Assembly (NCBI RefSeq): GCF_024385505.1
Contig: NZ_JANFLT010000002.1
Location: 558,001-622,000, forward strand
DNA: 64,000 nucleotides
From: Arthrobacter zhaoxinii
GTDB taxonomy: Bacteria > Actinomycetota > Actinomycetes > Actinomycetales > Micrococcaceae
Direction of reading: 5' to 3'
The position numbers and the translations under genes were made by a program. Of this stretch, positions 7,668 to 16,621 are shown piece by piece (the stretch's first letter is position 1; every line of letters starts with the position of its first letter). Under the pieces are notes generated by a model. That model saw only the letters and a list, made by a program, of their open reading frames with translations. It had not been told where the DNA came from and did not search any database.

Positions 7668-9014
7668 TCAGGCCGGGACAGTGTCCCTGTGCAGAACCGT
7701 TCCGGCCGCCTTCCGGCGTTCATTGCCGCGCAGGCAGGCAATAGCTGCGCCGCCCACGAGCATCGGGACGATGAACAGGAAGTAGAGGTTGCCCGGTTCC
7801 CAGCCGCCGTCGATCAGCGAGCCGGCCACGATCGGGGAGATGATGGCACCCACCCGTCCCATGCCGGTGATGAACCCGACCGCCGTGGCGCGGACGTCGG
7901 AGGAGTAATACACGGGGCCGATGGAGAACATGCCGGCGATGCCTGCGTTCACCAGGAAGCCCAGCAGGGCCGCCGCGAACAGGGCCGTGGGCAGCGCGCC
8001 GGTGGAGACCGCGTACACGCCGAATCCGCCGGCCGCGAGGACGAAGAACGTCACCAGGACCCACTTGACGGCGAAGCGGGCGGCGATCAGGCCGAAGACG
8101 ATGGAACCGATGATCGCGCCCAGGCTGAAGAGCACACCGGCGTCGATGCCGTCCTGCGCCGTGAAGCCGCTGGCAGCGACGAGCTTGGGCGTCCAGGAAT
8201 TCGCGAAATAGAAGCTGGCCATCAGCATCATGAAGGCGATGGAAAGGAAGACGGTGGTCGACGCGTACCTGCCGGAGAACAGTGCCTTCCAGCGGGAGCC
8301 GACAGTCAGTGCCGTGCCTGTGGGAATGAGGGGCAGTTCGGTGATCTGCGGCTGGTCCAGCCGGGCCAGGATGCGGTTGGTCTTGTCCAGGGCGCCGGCC
8401 GGGCGCCGGGTCATGAGGTAGTCCAGGGATTCGGGCAGCAGCTTCAGGATGAACGGGATCATGGCCAGCGTGATGATGCCGCCGAAAATGAACGCCGCGT
8501 GCCAGCTGTACGCCGCGATGAGGATGCCCGCAATGATGCCGCCCAGCATGCCGCCGATGGGCTGCCCGGCGCTGTAGAAGCTGATTGCAGTGGAACGCCG
8601 TTTGGCCGAGGAGTACTCGGAGACGAAGACGTTGAGGCTTGCCTGCATGGTGCCGATGGCGAGCCCGGTGATGAAGCGCAGAACAAAGAGGACTGTATAG
8701 GTCGGAGCAAAAGCGGAGGCGAACATCCCCGCGGAAATGACGAGGGCACAGATCAGGATGGTCTTCTGCCGGCCGATGATGTCTGCCACCTGGGCCACCA
8801 GGATGGATCCCACTGCCATGCCGAAGAGGGCCGCCGACAGCAGCATGCCGAGCTGGGCACCGCTGAGGTCCCAGTACTCGCTGATCGAATTGGCGCTGAA
8901 AGCCATGACCAGGACGTCAAAACCGTCGATCATGTTCAAGGCGACGCAGATGGCGACAATGCCGACCTGCATGCGCTTCATGGGCGCCGCCTCGATGCGT
9001 TCCTTGATTTCCAT
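7668..9014 (-). CDS. MFS transporter, aromatic acid:H+ symporter type
   Basis: A 448-residue 12-helix major facilitator. N-terminal signs of the AAHS subfamily (PcaK/BenK-like) are NMIDGFDVLVMAFS in helix 1, with the Asp-Gly-Phe-Asp signature, and the loop 2-3 motif ADIIGRQKTIL. These carriers import benzoate- or hydroxybenzoate-type acids with protons. No aromatic-degradation gene is adjacent, so the substrate is inferred from the subfamily only. A dyad that could bind a regulator lies 57-70 nt upstream of the ATG. Confidence 0.88.
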   Translation of the reverse strand: MEIKERIEAAPMKRMQVGIVAICVALNMIDGFDVLVMAFSANSISEYWDLSGAQLGMLLSAALFGMAVGSILVAQVADIIGRQKTILICALVISAGMFASAFAPTYTVLFVLRFITGLAIGTMQASLNVFVSEYSSAKRRSTAISFYSAGQPIGGMLGGIIAGILIAAYSWHAAFIFGGIITLAMIPFILKLLPESLDYLMTRRPAGALDKTNRILARLDQPQITELPLIPTGTALTVGSRWKALFSGRYASTTVFLSIAFMMLMASFYFANSWTPKLVAASGFTAQDGIDAGVLFSLGAIIGSIVFGLIAARFAVKWVLVTFFVLAAGGFGVYAVSTGALPTALFAAALLGFLVNAGIAGMFSIGPVYYSSDVRATAVGFITGMGRVGAIISPIVAGSLIDGGWEPGNLYFLFIVPMLVGGAAIACLRGNERRKAAGTVLHRDTVPA

Positions 9015-9070
9015 GGCACTACCTAACTTGCTGCGGGATGGGGGGGGTGCCCGCCGCTGTGCGCATGGCG

Positions 9071-9084
9071 AACGAGTGTTCGTT
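9071..9084. promoter_or_regulatory. dyad upstream of the MFS gene, possible operator
   Basis: AACGA-GTGT-TCGTT is an inverted repeat; a shifted reading of the same bases gives CGAAC-GAGT-GTTCG. It sits in the 5' region of the aromatic-acid-type transporter. No regulator gene is adjacent, so a role as operator is inference. Confidence 0.3.
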
Positions 9085-9180
9085 GAAAGAACCTCAATGA
9101 GTCTAGGGCCACAGGGCGGTGTGGCGCTAATTACACCAGTCGGGTCTGGGTCTGGTCGGGAAGCGATGCGGTTAAAGCGA

Positions 9181-9220
9181 AAAAGCCAGGACCCGCACCT
9201 TGGGGCGGGTCCTGGCTTTT
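9181..9220. terminator. strong terminator downstream of the alcohol dehydrogenase
   Basis: A perfect 16-bp stem (AAAAGCCAGGACCCGC and its complement) with an 8-nt loop, T-runs on both strands. It lies just past the stop of the minus-strand dehydrogenase gene and separates it from the MFS gene. Confidence 0.85.
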
Positions 9221-9238
9221 GGGCAGTTCCGGTATCAG

Positions 9239-10426
9239 TTAGTTCTGGATGCCGGGCTGGAACACGACCTTGATGCAGCCGTCTTCCTTCTTCTGGAACT
9301 TCCGGTACAGCTCCGGTGCGTCCTCAAGGCCGGCCTGGTGGGTCACCAGGTTGGTCACGCCCAGCGGATCGGCGGAATCCTCGACCAGCGGCATCAGGTC
9401 ATCGGTCCAACGCTTGACGTTGCACTGGCCCATGCGCAGGTTCAGCTGCTTGTCGAACATGGCCATCAGGTTCATCGGGTCGGCCGTGCCGCCGTACACG
9501 CCGCTCAGGGACACGGTGCCGCCGCGGCGGACGGCGTCGAGTGCTCCGTGCAGGGCGGAAAGGCGGTCCGTGCCGGCGGTTTCCATGGCCTTCTGGGCCA
9601 GCTTGTCCGGGAGCAGGCCGACGACGGTCTGGGCGGCCTTGCCGGCGGGGGAGCCATGGGCTTCCATGCCGACGGCGTCCACGACCGAGTCCGGGCCGCG
9701 GCCGTCGGTCATTTCACGCAGCTCGTCCGCGACGTCCTTGTGCAGGTCCAGTACCTCGACGCCGTACTGCGCAGCGAGGGCCCGGCGCTCCGGAACCGGC
9801 TCCACGCCGATCACGCGGTAACCGAGGTGGGTGCCGATGCGGGCAGCGAACTGGCCCACCGGTCCCAGGCCGTAGACGGCGAGTGTGCCGCCGTCGGGCA
9901 CGTTGGCGTACTGCACGCCCTGCCAGGCGGTGGGCAGGATGTCGGAGAGGAACAGGTAGCGGTGATCCGGGAGTTCGGAGCCAACCTTGATGGGGTTGTA
10001 GTCGGCCAGCGGAACCCGCAGGTACTCGGCCTGGCCGCCGGGAACCGAGCCGTACAGCTCGGAGAAGCCGAAGAGCGCGGCGCCGGAGCCCTTTTCGCGG
10101 ACCTGGGTGACCTCGCACTGGGTCTGCAGGCCCTGGCGGCACATGTAGCAGCTGCCGCAGGCAATCTGGAAGGGAATGACCACGCGGTCACCCTTCTTCA
10201 GGCTGGTGACGGCCGAGCCGACCTCTTCGACGATGCCCATGGTCTCGTGGCCGAGGATGTCGCCTTCCTTCATGTACGGCATCAGGACGCCGTAAAGGTG
10301 AAGGTCCGAGCCGCAGACGGCCGTGGAGGTGACGCGGATGATGGCGTCGGTGGGTTCCTGGATGGTGGGATCAGGTACTTGCTCCACGCTTACGGAGTTT
10401 TTTCCCTGCCATGTAACTGCTTTCAC
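9239..10426 (-). CDS. zinc-dependent alcohol dehydrogenase (formaldehyde-dehydrogenase-like)
   Basis: A 395-residue medium-chain NAD(P)-dependent dehydrogenase. Catalytic-zinc residues are in TAVCGSDLHLYG and GHETMGIVEEVG. The structural zinc loop has four cysteines (CGSCYMCRQGLQTQC). The Rossmann motif is YGLGPVGQFAARI near residue 178. The long insert and overall order fit the glutathione-independent formaldehyde dehydrogenase/threonine-dehydrogenase-like branch, but substrate cannot be set from sequence. The start is the GTG at 10426, 6 nt after AGGAGG; the upstream in-frame ATG has no such site. It is a single-gene unit with its own terminator. Confidence 0.9.
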   Translation of the reverse strand: MKAVTWQGKNSVSVEQVPDPTIQEPTDAIIRVTSTAVCGSDLHLYGVLMPYMKEGDILGHETMGIVEEVGSAVTSLKKGDRVVIPFQIACGSCYMCRQGLQTQCEVTQVREKGSGAALFGFSELYGSVPGGQAEYLRVPLADYNPIKVGSELPDHRYLFLSDILPTAWQGVQYANVPDGGTLAVYGLGPVGQFAARIGTHLGYRVIGVEPVPERRALAAQYGVEVLDLHKDVADELREMTDGRGPDSVVDAVGMEAHGSPAGKAAQTVVGLLPDKLAQKAMETAGTDRLSALHGALDAVRRGGTVSLSGVYGGTADPMNLMAMFDKQLNLRMGQCNVKRWTDDLMPLVEDSADPLGVTNLVTHQAGLEDAPELYRKFQKKEDGCIKVVFQPGIQN

Positions 10427-10559
10427 GTGCGATCCTCCTGCTGGTTGCATTCTGAGTGCGTTGAAAGAACTACTACCCATAGTGTCAATTCATAAGCGTA
10501 CTGACAAAACGGTGCTTTCTGGTGAATGCGCGTCAGGAATAGCGGAGAGGTGCGGGTGG

Positions 10560-11054
10560 TCAGGAGGTCCGGCCCGGAAGGACGGGCCACGGCGGTGCGC
10601 TGCCGCCGGCCGCGGGGGTGTCCCGGGGGCCGGTTTTCCGGAGCCGGGCAAGGACGCGGCTGTCCCGGCGCAGGATCATGTCCAGTGCGGTCCGGTTATC
10701 CAGTGCCGTTGTGCCGTCCTGTGTTTCCTTGCTGCCGGTCCGGCCGGAGCCGGCCGGATTCCCGGACAGGGAACCCGGCATCGGGGGGAGCTGGATGTGC
10801 ACCCGCAGCGGCAGGCCCGCGGGTGCGGAGCGCTCGACGTCGTCCGCAACACCGGCGAGAACCTCCAGGGCGGTGGCCTCGATCCGGGCGGCACGCGAGA
10901 GGTTCACGCAGATGTCTGCGCCGAGGGTGGCGGTGTGATGGAGGATGTTCAGCAGGGCATCGCAGCTGGTGCCCGTGAGGGCTCCGCGGACTTCGATTGA
11001 GGCGGCTGCATTCCGCGTATCTACCTGGACCAGAACACGCAGCGGATTTTCCAT
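10560..11054 (-). CDS. hypothetical protein with a STAS-like N-terminal half
   Basis: A 164-residue protein. Residues 1-75 alternate beta and alpha as in STAS/anti-sigma-antagonist domains (SIEVRGALTGTSCDALLNIL, then DICVNLSRAARIEATALEVLAG), with a Ser/Ala-rich region where the phosphorylatable Ser of SpoIIAA would lie. The second half (Gly/Ser/Thr-rich, then ALDMILRRDSRVLARLR) is unrelated to that fold and looks disordered with one basic helix. The ATG follows GGAGAAG. No kinase or sigma partner is adjacent. The STAS assignment is a weak inference. Confidence 0.5.
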   Translation of the reverse strand: MENPLRVLVQVDTRNAAASIEVRGALTGTSCDALLNILHHTATLGADICVNLSRAARIEATALEVLAGVADDVERSAPAGLPLRVHIQLPPMPGSLSGNPAGSGRTGSKETQDGTTALDNRTALDMILRRDSRVLARLRKTGPRDTPAAGGSAPPWPVLPGRTS

Positions 11055-11175
11055 GTCTTCTCCACGCTGACAGGTATTCCCCGGCCGCTGCTTGACCGGG
11101 TATGCAACCGTATCAACGCGGATGTCCTGCTGTCTGCCGTTCTTTCCTTTTCCGGCCGTCTGCGGGTGCAGCCGG

Positions 11176-12321
11176 TCAGAGGCTTGCCGCGGATTCCTTG
11201 TTTCCAGCGACGACGGCGGCCGTCGCCTCCGCGATGGCTTCCTCCTCGTCAGTGGGCACCACCAGCACCGGAATGCTGGAATCCGCCGAACTGATCCGGC
11301 GGGCCTGCTTGCCGGGTGCCAGGTTGGCATCCGTGTCCAGCCGGATGCCGAGCGGACCGAGCTGGTCCACCACCAGCTGGCGGAACTTCCACCCGTTCTC
11401 GCCGATGCCTGCTGTGAAGACCACTGCCTGCGCACCGCCTACGGCCACGTGGTAGGCGCCGATGTACTTGGCCAGCCGGTAGGCGGCAACGGTCAGAGCC
11501 AGCCGGGCCTGCTCATTGCCGTGGTCGGCTGCTTCCTCGATGCCGCGCATGTCCGACTCGCCGGCCAGGGCACGCAGCCCCGACTCCCGGTTGAGCAGGT
11601 CATCGAGGGCATCGGCGTCGTACCCCTGCCGGGCCAGGAAAATGAGGATGGACGGATCAACGTCTCCGCTGCGGGTGCCCATCACCAGCCCCTCAAGGGG
11701 CGTGAACCCCATGGACGTGTCGATGCTCCTGCCGCCGCTGATGGCCGCCACCGAGGCGCCGTTGCCCAGATGCGCGATCACGGCGTTGAACTCCCCGGGG
11801 TCGATGCCCAGGAAACGCGCCGCCGCGGGAGCGACGTAGGCGTAGCTGGTGCCGTGGAAACCGTAGCGGCGGATGCCGTGCCGCCGGTACAGGCTGTCCG
11901 GCAGGGCATAGCGCCAGGCATGTTCGGGCAGGGTGCGGTGGAAGGCGGTGTCGAAGACGGCCACCTGTGGGATTTTCGGCCATTTGTCGTGCACGGCACG
12001 GATACCCATGGCGCTGGCCGGGTTGTGCAGGGGAGCCAGCGGGCTGAGCCGTTCAATCGAGCGGACAATCTCGTTGTTGACCAGCACCGGCTCGCTGAAG
12101 CGCTCGCCGCCGTGCACCACCCGGTGCCCGACGGCGTCGATGGAGCGTCCCTGCAGCTCGTCCCGCAGCCGGCTGCTGAGTTCTTCCAGTGCCGCGGCGT
12201 GGTCGGGGACCACATCGCCGATCCGGTCGATGATCCCCTTCGCCAGCAGCTCCTGGGTGTCCGTCTCGCGGACCTGGTACTTCAGCGACGACGAACCGGA
12301 ATTGATGACCAGAACCAGCAT
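11176..12321 (-). CDS. ackA: acetate kinase
   Basis: Converts acetyl phosphate and ADP to acetate and ATP, the second step of the acetate overflow pathway. The 381-residue protein starts with the ASKHA signature MLVLVINSGSSSLKYQV. It also has HRVVHGGERF, FDTAFHRTLP (signature 2), GFHGTSYAYV and HLGNGASVAAI, with the catalytic residues of the family. Its ATG follows the TAA of pta directly (TAAATG), so both enzymes come from one transcript. Confidence 0.97.
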   Translation of the reverse strand: MLVLVINSGSSSLKYQVRETDTQELLAKGIIDRIGDVVPDHAAALEELSSRLRDELQGRSIDAVGHRVVHGGERFSEPVLVNNEIVRSIERLSPLAPLHNPASAMGIRAVHDKWPKIPQVAVFDTAFHRTLPEHAWRYALPDSLYRRHGIRRYGFHGTSYAYVAPAAARFLGIDPGEFNAVIAHLGNGASVAAISGGRSIDTSMGFTPLEGLVMGTRSGDVDPSILIFLARQGYDADALDDLLNRESGLRALAGESDMRGIEEAADHGNEQARLALTVAAYRLAKYIGAYHVAVGGAQAVVFTAGIGENGWKFRQLVVDQLGPLGIRLDTDANLAPGKQARRISSADSSIPVLVVPTDEEEAIAEATAAVVAGNKESAASL

Positions 12322-14397
12322 TTAATCCTCCTGAGCCTGCACCGCGGTGATGGCCACGGTGTTCACGATGTCTTCAACGGTGCAGCCGCGGCTGAGATCG
12401 TTGACAGGTTTGCGCAGGCCTTGCAGGATCGGGCCCACGGCCACTGCTCCGGCGGACTGCTGCACGGCCTTGTAGGTGTTGTTGCCGGTATTCAGGTCCG
12501 GGAAGATGAACACCGTGGCCTGCCCCGCTACGGAGGAGCCGGGCGCCTTGGAGGCGGCCACGGAGGCGTCGACGGCGGCGTCGTACTGGATGGGTCCTTC
12601 CACCGGAAGATCCGGGCGGGCACGGCGGACCAGATCGGTGGCCTTCCGCACGCGCTCCACGGAACCGCCCGTCCCCGAGGAGCCCGTGGAGTAGGACAGC
12701 ATGGCGACCCGCGGCGTGACGCCGAACTGCTGCGCAGTGGCGGCGGAGGCCAGGGCAATGTCGGCGAGCTGCTCGGCGTCCGGGTCCGGGTTCACCGCGC
12801 AGTCGCCGTAGACCAGGACGCGGTCCTCCAGCAGCATCAGGAACACCGAGGAGACGATCTTGACGCCCTCCTTCGTCCGGATGAACTCCAGTGCGGGCCG
12901 GATGGTGTTCGCCGTGGTGTGGGCAGCCCCGGACACCATGCCGTCCATCCGGCCCAGCTTAACCATCATGGTGCCGAAGTATGCGCCGTGAAGCATACGT
13001 TCGTGGGCGTCCTCCAGGGACACGCCCTTGTGCTTACGCAGGGTGGCGTACTCGCGGGCGAACTCCTCCCGCAGCCCGCTGGTGGCCGGGTTGATGAGGT
13101 TGATGTTGGACAGGTCGATGCCTTCGCTGGCTGCCAGCTCACGGATCTGGCCCTCGGGTCCCAGTACCGTGAGGGCGCAGACATCGCGGCGGCTCAGGAT
13201 CTCCGCCGCCTGCAGCACCCGCAGGTCCAGTCCTTCCGGAAGCACAATCCGCTGCCGGCTGGCGCGGGCCCGCACAATGAGCTCGTTGAGGAACCGCAGC
13301 GGAGTGGTGGTGGCCGGGCGGGGGAGGACCAGACGTTCCAGCAGTTCGGCCTCGTCGACGTGCCGGGACCAGGTGCCCAGGGCAGCTGCCACCTTCCGCC
13401 GGTTGCCGCTGGAAATCTCGCCGCGGACCCGGCTGACCCGGCGCGCGGTGGTATAGGTGTCCGTCCCGACTTCGAAGACGGGAAAGGGCGCCGACGCCAG
13501 CAGTCCCAGGATGGCCGGTTCCACGTCAATACCGCCGGTGAGGATCATGCCGCTGGCGACGGGAAAGTCGGAGGAGAAGGAGGACGCCAGGGTGGCAACC
13601 ATAACGTCGGCGCGGTCGGCAGGGACGATCACCAGGGTTCCGTCCGAGAGCTGCGGGATGAAGTTTCCCACCGTCATGGCGGCCACCTTGACCTCGGCGA
13701 CATCGCGTTCCAGGGAGGAACTGCCCGCAATCTGCCGGGCCTGCAGGGCATTCTGCACCTCGGCGATGGACGGCTGGGAAATTTCGCTCTGCTCGGGAAT
13801 GACGTAGACGGGCCGCCCGCTGTGGCCGGGGCGGATGGCTGCGGTGACGGGCTCGACGTCGGCCGGTGCCGCACGGTTGACCATCACTGCCAGCAGGTCA
13901 CACTTGGCGTCGGCGAGCTGGCGGCGGGCCACGTCCACCGCGTCAGCGGTTTCCGCCGCGCTGCTTTCCTGGGCGTTCACGACTGCCAGCACCATGGTGC
14001 CGAGGTCATTGGCCAGCCGGGCGTTGAGATCGAACTCCAGGGCGACGTCGTGCCCGGACAGATCGGTGCCTTCGACAATGACGACGTCGCAGTTCGCGGC
14101 GATCTCGCTGTAGACGGCCAGACACCGGGCATCAACCTCCCCGCGCTCCCCGGCGACCAGCAGTGCCCGCAGCTGTGCACGGGTCAGGCCTCCCCGGCAT
14201 GTCGCAGGACCCAGATTGAAGCGGCGCTGCATCAGCTCCACCATGGGATCCTGTGCCGGATCCTCCCCCTCCACGATGGGCCGGAAGAAGCCCACACGGT
14301 CTGCGTGCCGGCCCAGCATGTCGGCCAGTCCAAGGCTGATCAGGGATTTGCCGGATCCGGGCGTCATGGCGCTTACATAGATTCCGCGGGCGGCCAT
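12322..14397 (-). CDS. pta: phosphate acetyltransferase (long form)
   Basis: Interconverts acetyl-CoA and acetyl phosphate. The protein of about 691 residues has the long three-part layout: an N-terminal P-loop domain (YVSAMTPGSGKSLISLGLADM), a central DRTGG-type domain, and the C-terminal catalytic PTA domain beginning near RIVLPEGLDLRVLQAAEIL. The catalytic domain contains NPDPDAEQLADIA and VAMLSYSTGSSGTGG. The ATG at 14397 matches the usual family start; an in-frame GTG at 14445 would add 16 residues and cannot be excluded. It is coupled to ackA downstream and divergent from the APC permease. Confidence 0.95.
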   Translation of the reverse strand: MAARGIYVSAMTPGSGKSLISLGLADMLGRHADRVGFFRPIVEGEDPAQDPMVELMQRRFNLGPATCRGGLTRAQLRALLVAGERGEVDARCLAVYSEIAANCDVVIVEGTDLSGHDVALEFDLNARLANDLGTMVLAVVNAQESSAAETADAVDVARRQLADAKCDLLAVMVNRAAPADVEPVTAAIRPGHSGRPVYVIPEQSEISQPSIAEVQNALQARQIAGSSSLERDVAEVKVAAMTVGNFIPQLSDGTLVIVPADRADVMVATLASSFSSDFPVASGMILTGGIDVEPAILGLLASAPFPVFEVGTDTYTTARRVSRVRGEISSGNRRKVAAALGTWSRHVDEAELLERLVLPRPATTTPLRFLNELIVRARASRQRIVLPEGLDLRVLQAAEILSRRDVCALTVLGPEGQIRELAASEGIDLSNINLINPATSGLREEFAREYATLRKHKGVSLEDAHERMLHGAYFGTMMVKLGRMDGMVSGAAHTTANTIRPALEFIRTKEGVKIVSSVFLMLLEDRVLVYGDCAVNPDPDAEQLADIALASAATAQQFGVTPRVAMLSYSTGSSGTGGSVERVRKATDLVRRARPDLPVEGPIQYDAAVDASVAASKAPGSSVAGQATVFIFPDLNTGNNTYKAVQQSAGAVAVGPILQGLRKPVNDLSRGCTVEDIVNTVAITAVQAQED

Positions 14398-14556
14398 AGC
14401 TGCTTGTCCGTTCGTAGCCGGGATGGAAAACCCGGGCTCCGCCACTAAAAGAGCCGCGAAGTGGCCCAGGTCATATTCATCTTCCCAAAAGGCTGCGGCA
14501 CTTGCCAGCAGGGACGCCGCGGCCGGTCCGGCAGGCGGCGCTTCGTCGATTCTCCT

Positions 14557-14573
14557 GTCTCAGCATGTGAGAC
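14557..14573. promoter_or_regulatory. perfect inverted repeat at the amino-acid permease promoter
   Basis: GTCTCA-GCATG-TGAGAC is a perfect 6-bp dyad directly followed by TAAAAT, a plausible -10 box for the permease gene about 70 nt downstream. The position between -35 and -10 suggests an operator. The cognate regulator is unknown, and pta lies on the other side. Confidence 0.4.
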
Positions 14574-14646
14574 TAAAATAAGTGGGGCCAAGCGCCAAGC
14601 CTAAGATTGATCGGTTAGATTTCCCTCAGATAAGGCGAGGATCCAC

Positions 14647-16161
14647 GTGAGTCTCTTCCGTACAAAACCCATCGAGAGTTCCCTTGCGGACGCCGACGAG
14701 CCCGGCCGCCGGCTAAAGCGCTCACTCACCACCTGGGACCTCATGATCATGGGCGTCGCGGTGGCCGTAGGCGCCGGTATCTTCTCGGTAGGCGCCCGGG
14801 CGGCGGGGCAGTTCTCCGGCCCGGCCGTAACCCTTTCGTTCGTGCTGGCGGCGATCACCTGCGCGCTCGCCATCATGTGTTACGCCGAGTTCGCCACGGC
14901 CATCCCGGTGGCAGGCTCCGCCTACGTGTTCACCTACGCCACGATGGGTGAGTTGGCGGCTTGGATTATCGGCTGGAACCTCATCCTGGAGCTGTTCACC
15001 GCAGCAGCGGTTATTGCGAAGTACTGGGGCATCTACCTCAGCGAAGTCTTTGCACTTATCGGCTGGGACGTGCCGGCAACGCTGGAACTTGGTGTGATTT
15101 CGCTGACCTGGGGGCCGTTCCTGATCGTTGCAGTCTTTACCTTCCTGCTGGTCATGGGTACAAAGCTTTCCGCCCAGGTGAGCAACGTTTTCACCATCAT
15201 CAAGGTGGGCGTGGTGCTCTTCGTGATCGTCGCCGGATTCTTCTACGTCAAGGCGGAGAACTACACGCCGTTTATTCCGGATCCGGTCCCCACTGCCACT
15301 GATGGAAGCTCGGGGGTCCTGCAGCAGTCCCTGTTCTCCTTCCTGACCGGTGCCGCCCCTGCGCAGTACGGCCTGTTCGGTGTCTTTGCCGGCGCCGCCA
15401 TCGTGTTCTTCGCCTTCATCGGATTCGACGTGGTGGCTACCTCTGCCGAAGAGGTCAAGGATCCGGGCAAGACGCTGCCGCGCGGCATCTTCGCCGGCCT
15501 GGCCGTGGTCACGCTGCTTTACATCGGCGTCTCCCTGGCCCTGACCGGCATGGTTCCGTACACCGCCCTGGCCGCAGCCGAAGATCCCAACCTCGCCACG
15601 GCCTTTGCCCTCGTGGGAAATACCGGAGCGGCATCGGTCATCGCCGTCGGATCCCTGATTGGCCTGACCACGGTGATCATGGTGCTGCTGATGGGCTTGG
15701 CCCGCGTGGTGCTGGCGATGTCCCGGGACGGCCTGCTGCCCCGATCGCTCTCACGGACCAGCGACAAGCACGCCACACCGGCCCGGCTGCAAATCCTCCT
15801 CGGTGTCCTGGTTGCCGTGGTGGCTGGGTTCACGAGGGTGGACGTGCTCGAGGAAATGATCAACATCGGCACTCTTTCCGCCTTCGTGGTGGTCAGCCTG
15901 GGCATTCTGGTGCTGCGGAAGAAGCGTCCGGACCTGCGCCCGGCCTTCCGGGTGCCCTTCGGCCCGGTGATCCCGGTCCTTTCCGCGGTGCTGTGCCTGT
16001 ACCTGATGACCAACCTGGCCGTTGAAACCTGGATCTACTTCGCAGGCTGGCTCCTCATTGGTTTCCTGCTGTACTTCGCCTACGGCCAGCGGCATTCGCG
16101 CTTGAACGAGAAGTTCCATGACGTCGCCGCCGCCGGCGCAGGCCGGGACACGGCAGTCTAA
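14647..16161 (+). CDS. APC-family amino acid permease
   Basis: A 504-residue, 12-helix amino acid/polyamine/organocation permease. After a hydrophilic N-terminus (LKRSLTTWDLMIMGVAVAVG) the first helix has the unwound Gly-rich motif GAGIFSVGARAAGQFSGPA. The pattern fits the cationic-amino-acid transporter (CAT/YfnA-like) subgroup. Helix 6 carries FFAFIGFDVVATSAEEVKDP, a strong subgroup marker. The start is GTG with AAGGCGAGG upstream. It is a single gene closed by a terminator, with a dyad overlapping its presumed promoter. The substrate is not determined. Confidence 0.92.
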   Translation: MSLFRTKPIESSLADADEPGRRLKRSLTTWDLMIMGVAVAVGAGIFSVGARAAGQFSGPAVTLSFVLAAITCALAIMCYAEFATAIPVAGSAYVFTYATMGELAAWIIGWNLILELFTAAAVIAKYWGIYLSEVFALIGWDVPATLELGVISLTWGPFLIVAVFTFLLVMGTKLSAQVSNVFTIIKVGVVLFVIVAGFFYVKAENYTPFIPDPVPTATDGSSGVLQQSLFSFLTGAAPAQYGLFGVFAGAAIVFFAFIGFDVVATSAEEVKDPGKTLPRGIFAGLAVVTLLYIGVSLALTGMVPYTALAAAEDPNLATAFALVGNTGAASVIAVGSLIGLTTVIMVLLMGLARVVLAMSRDGLLPRSLSRTSDKHATPARLQILLGVLVAVVAGFTRVDVLEEMINIGTLSAFVVVSLGILVLRKKRPDLRPAFRVPFGPVIPVLSAVLCLYLMTNLAVETWIYFAGWLLIGFLLYFAYGQRHSRLNEKFHDVAAAGAGRDTAV

Positions 16162-16179
16162 GCGCCGCAATTCACCGAC

Positions 16180-16222
16180 AAGGCCCGTGCACATTGCCCC
16201 GCAGCGTGCGCGGGCCTTTTCG
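16180..16222 (+). terminator. terminator after the APC permease
   Basis: AAGGCCCG pairs with CGGGCCTT, with GCAC/GTGC extending the stem inside, followed by TTTTCGT. Confidence 0.7.
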
Positions 16223-16246
16223 TGCCCGCAGTGGCACACTGGGCAG

Positions 16247-16588
16247 ATGCTTGCAGCCTTCTCTGTCGCCCCCTCCGGCACCGGGCCCGCCGGTGGACCG
16301 TCCGCCGAAGCCTCCGTGCATGACGCCGTGGCGGCCGCCGTTCGAATCGTCCGTGAATCCGGCCTGCCGAATTCCACCGATGCCATGTTCACCACCCTCG
16401 AGGGCGAGTGGGACGAGGTGATGGACGTGATCCGCCGGGCCACGGAGGCCGTCGGCCAGTACGGCAGCCGCGTTTCGCTGGTACTCAAGGCGGACATCCG
16501 GCCCGGGCACACCGGCGAGCTGACCGGCAAGGTGGAACGGCTGGAAAAGGCACTGGGCGACCTCGACGAGTACAGCGGGCACGCTTAG
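16247..16588 (+). CDS. thiamine-binding protein (MTH1187/YkoF-like)
   Basis: A 113-residue small ferredoxin-like-fold protein of the thiamine-binding (former DUF77) family: AAFSVAPSGTG at the start, then DAVAAAVRIVRESGLPN and TLEGEWDEVMDVIRRATEAV, and RVSLVLKADIRPGHTG. Relatives bind thiamine or hydroxymethylpyrimidine, but the in vivo role is unclear. The ATG at 16247 opens the conserved region; CACACT lies 6 nt upstream, a weak version of the leaderless box seen elsewhere in the window. It is followed 33 nt later by the O-methyltransferase gene. Confidence 0.85.
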   Translation: MLAAFSVAPSGTGPAGGPSAEASVHDAVAAAVRIVRESGLPNSTDAMFTTLEGEWDEVMDVIRRATEAVGQYGSRVSLVLKADIRPGHTGELTGKVERLEKALGDLDEYSGHA

Positions 16589-16621
16589 CAGCCGGACGCA
16601 CCGGCGGAACGGGAGCCGAAG

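Noticed and set aside
7689-9026. Plus-strand frame opposite the MFS transporter
   Set aside because: Asp/Gly/Arg-rich translation mirrors the hydrophobic codons of the transporter; no independent support.
11092-14448. Very long open frame on the plus strand opposite pta and ackA
   Set aside because: It is the antisense shadow of two well-recognised genes. High third-position GC keeps the opposite frame open; the translation is rich in Gly/His/Arg/Val without any motif.
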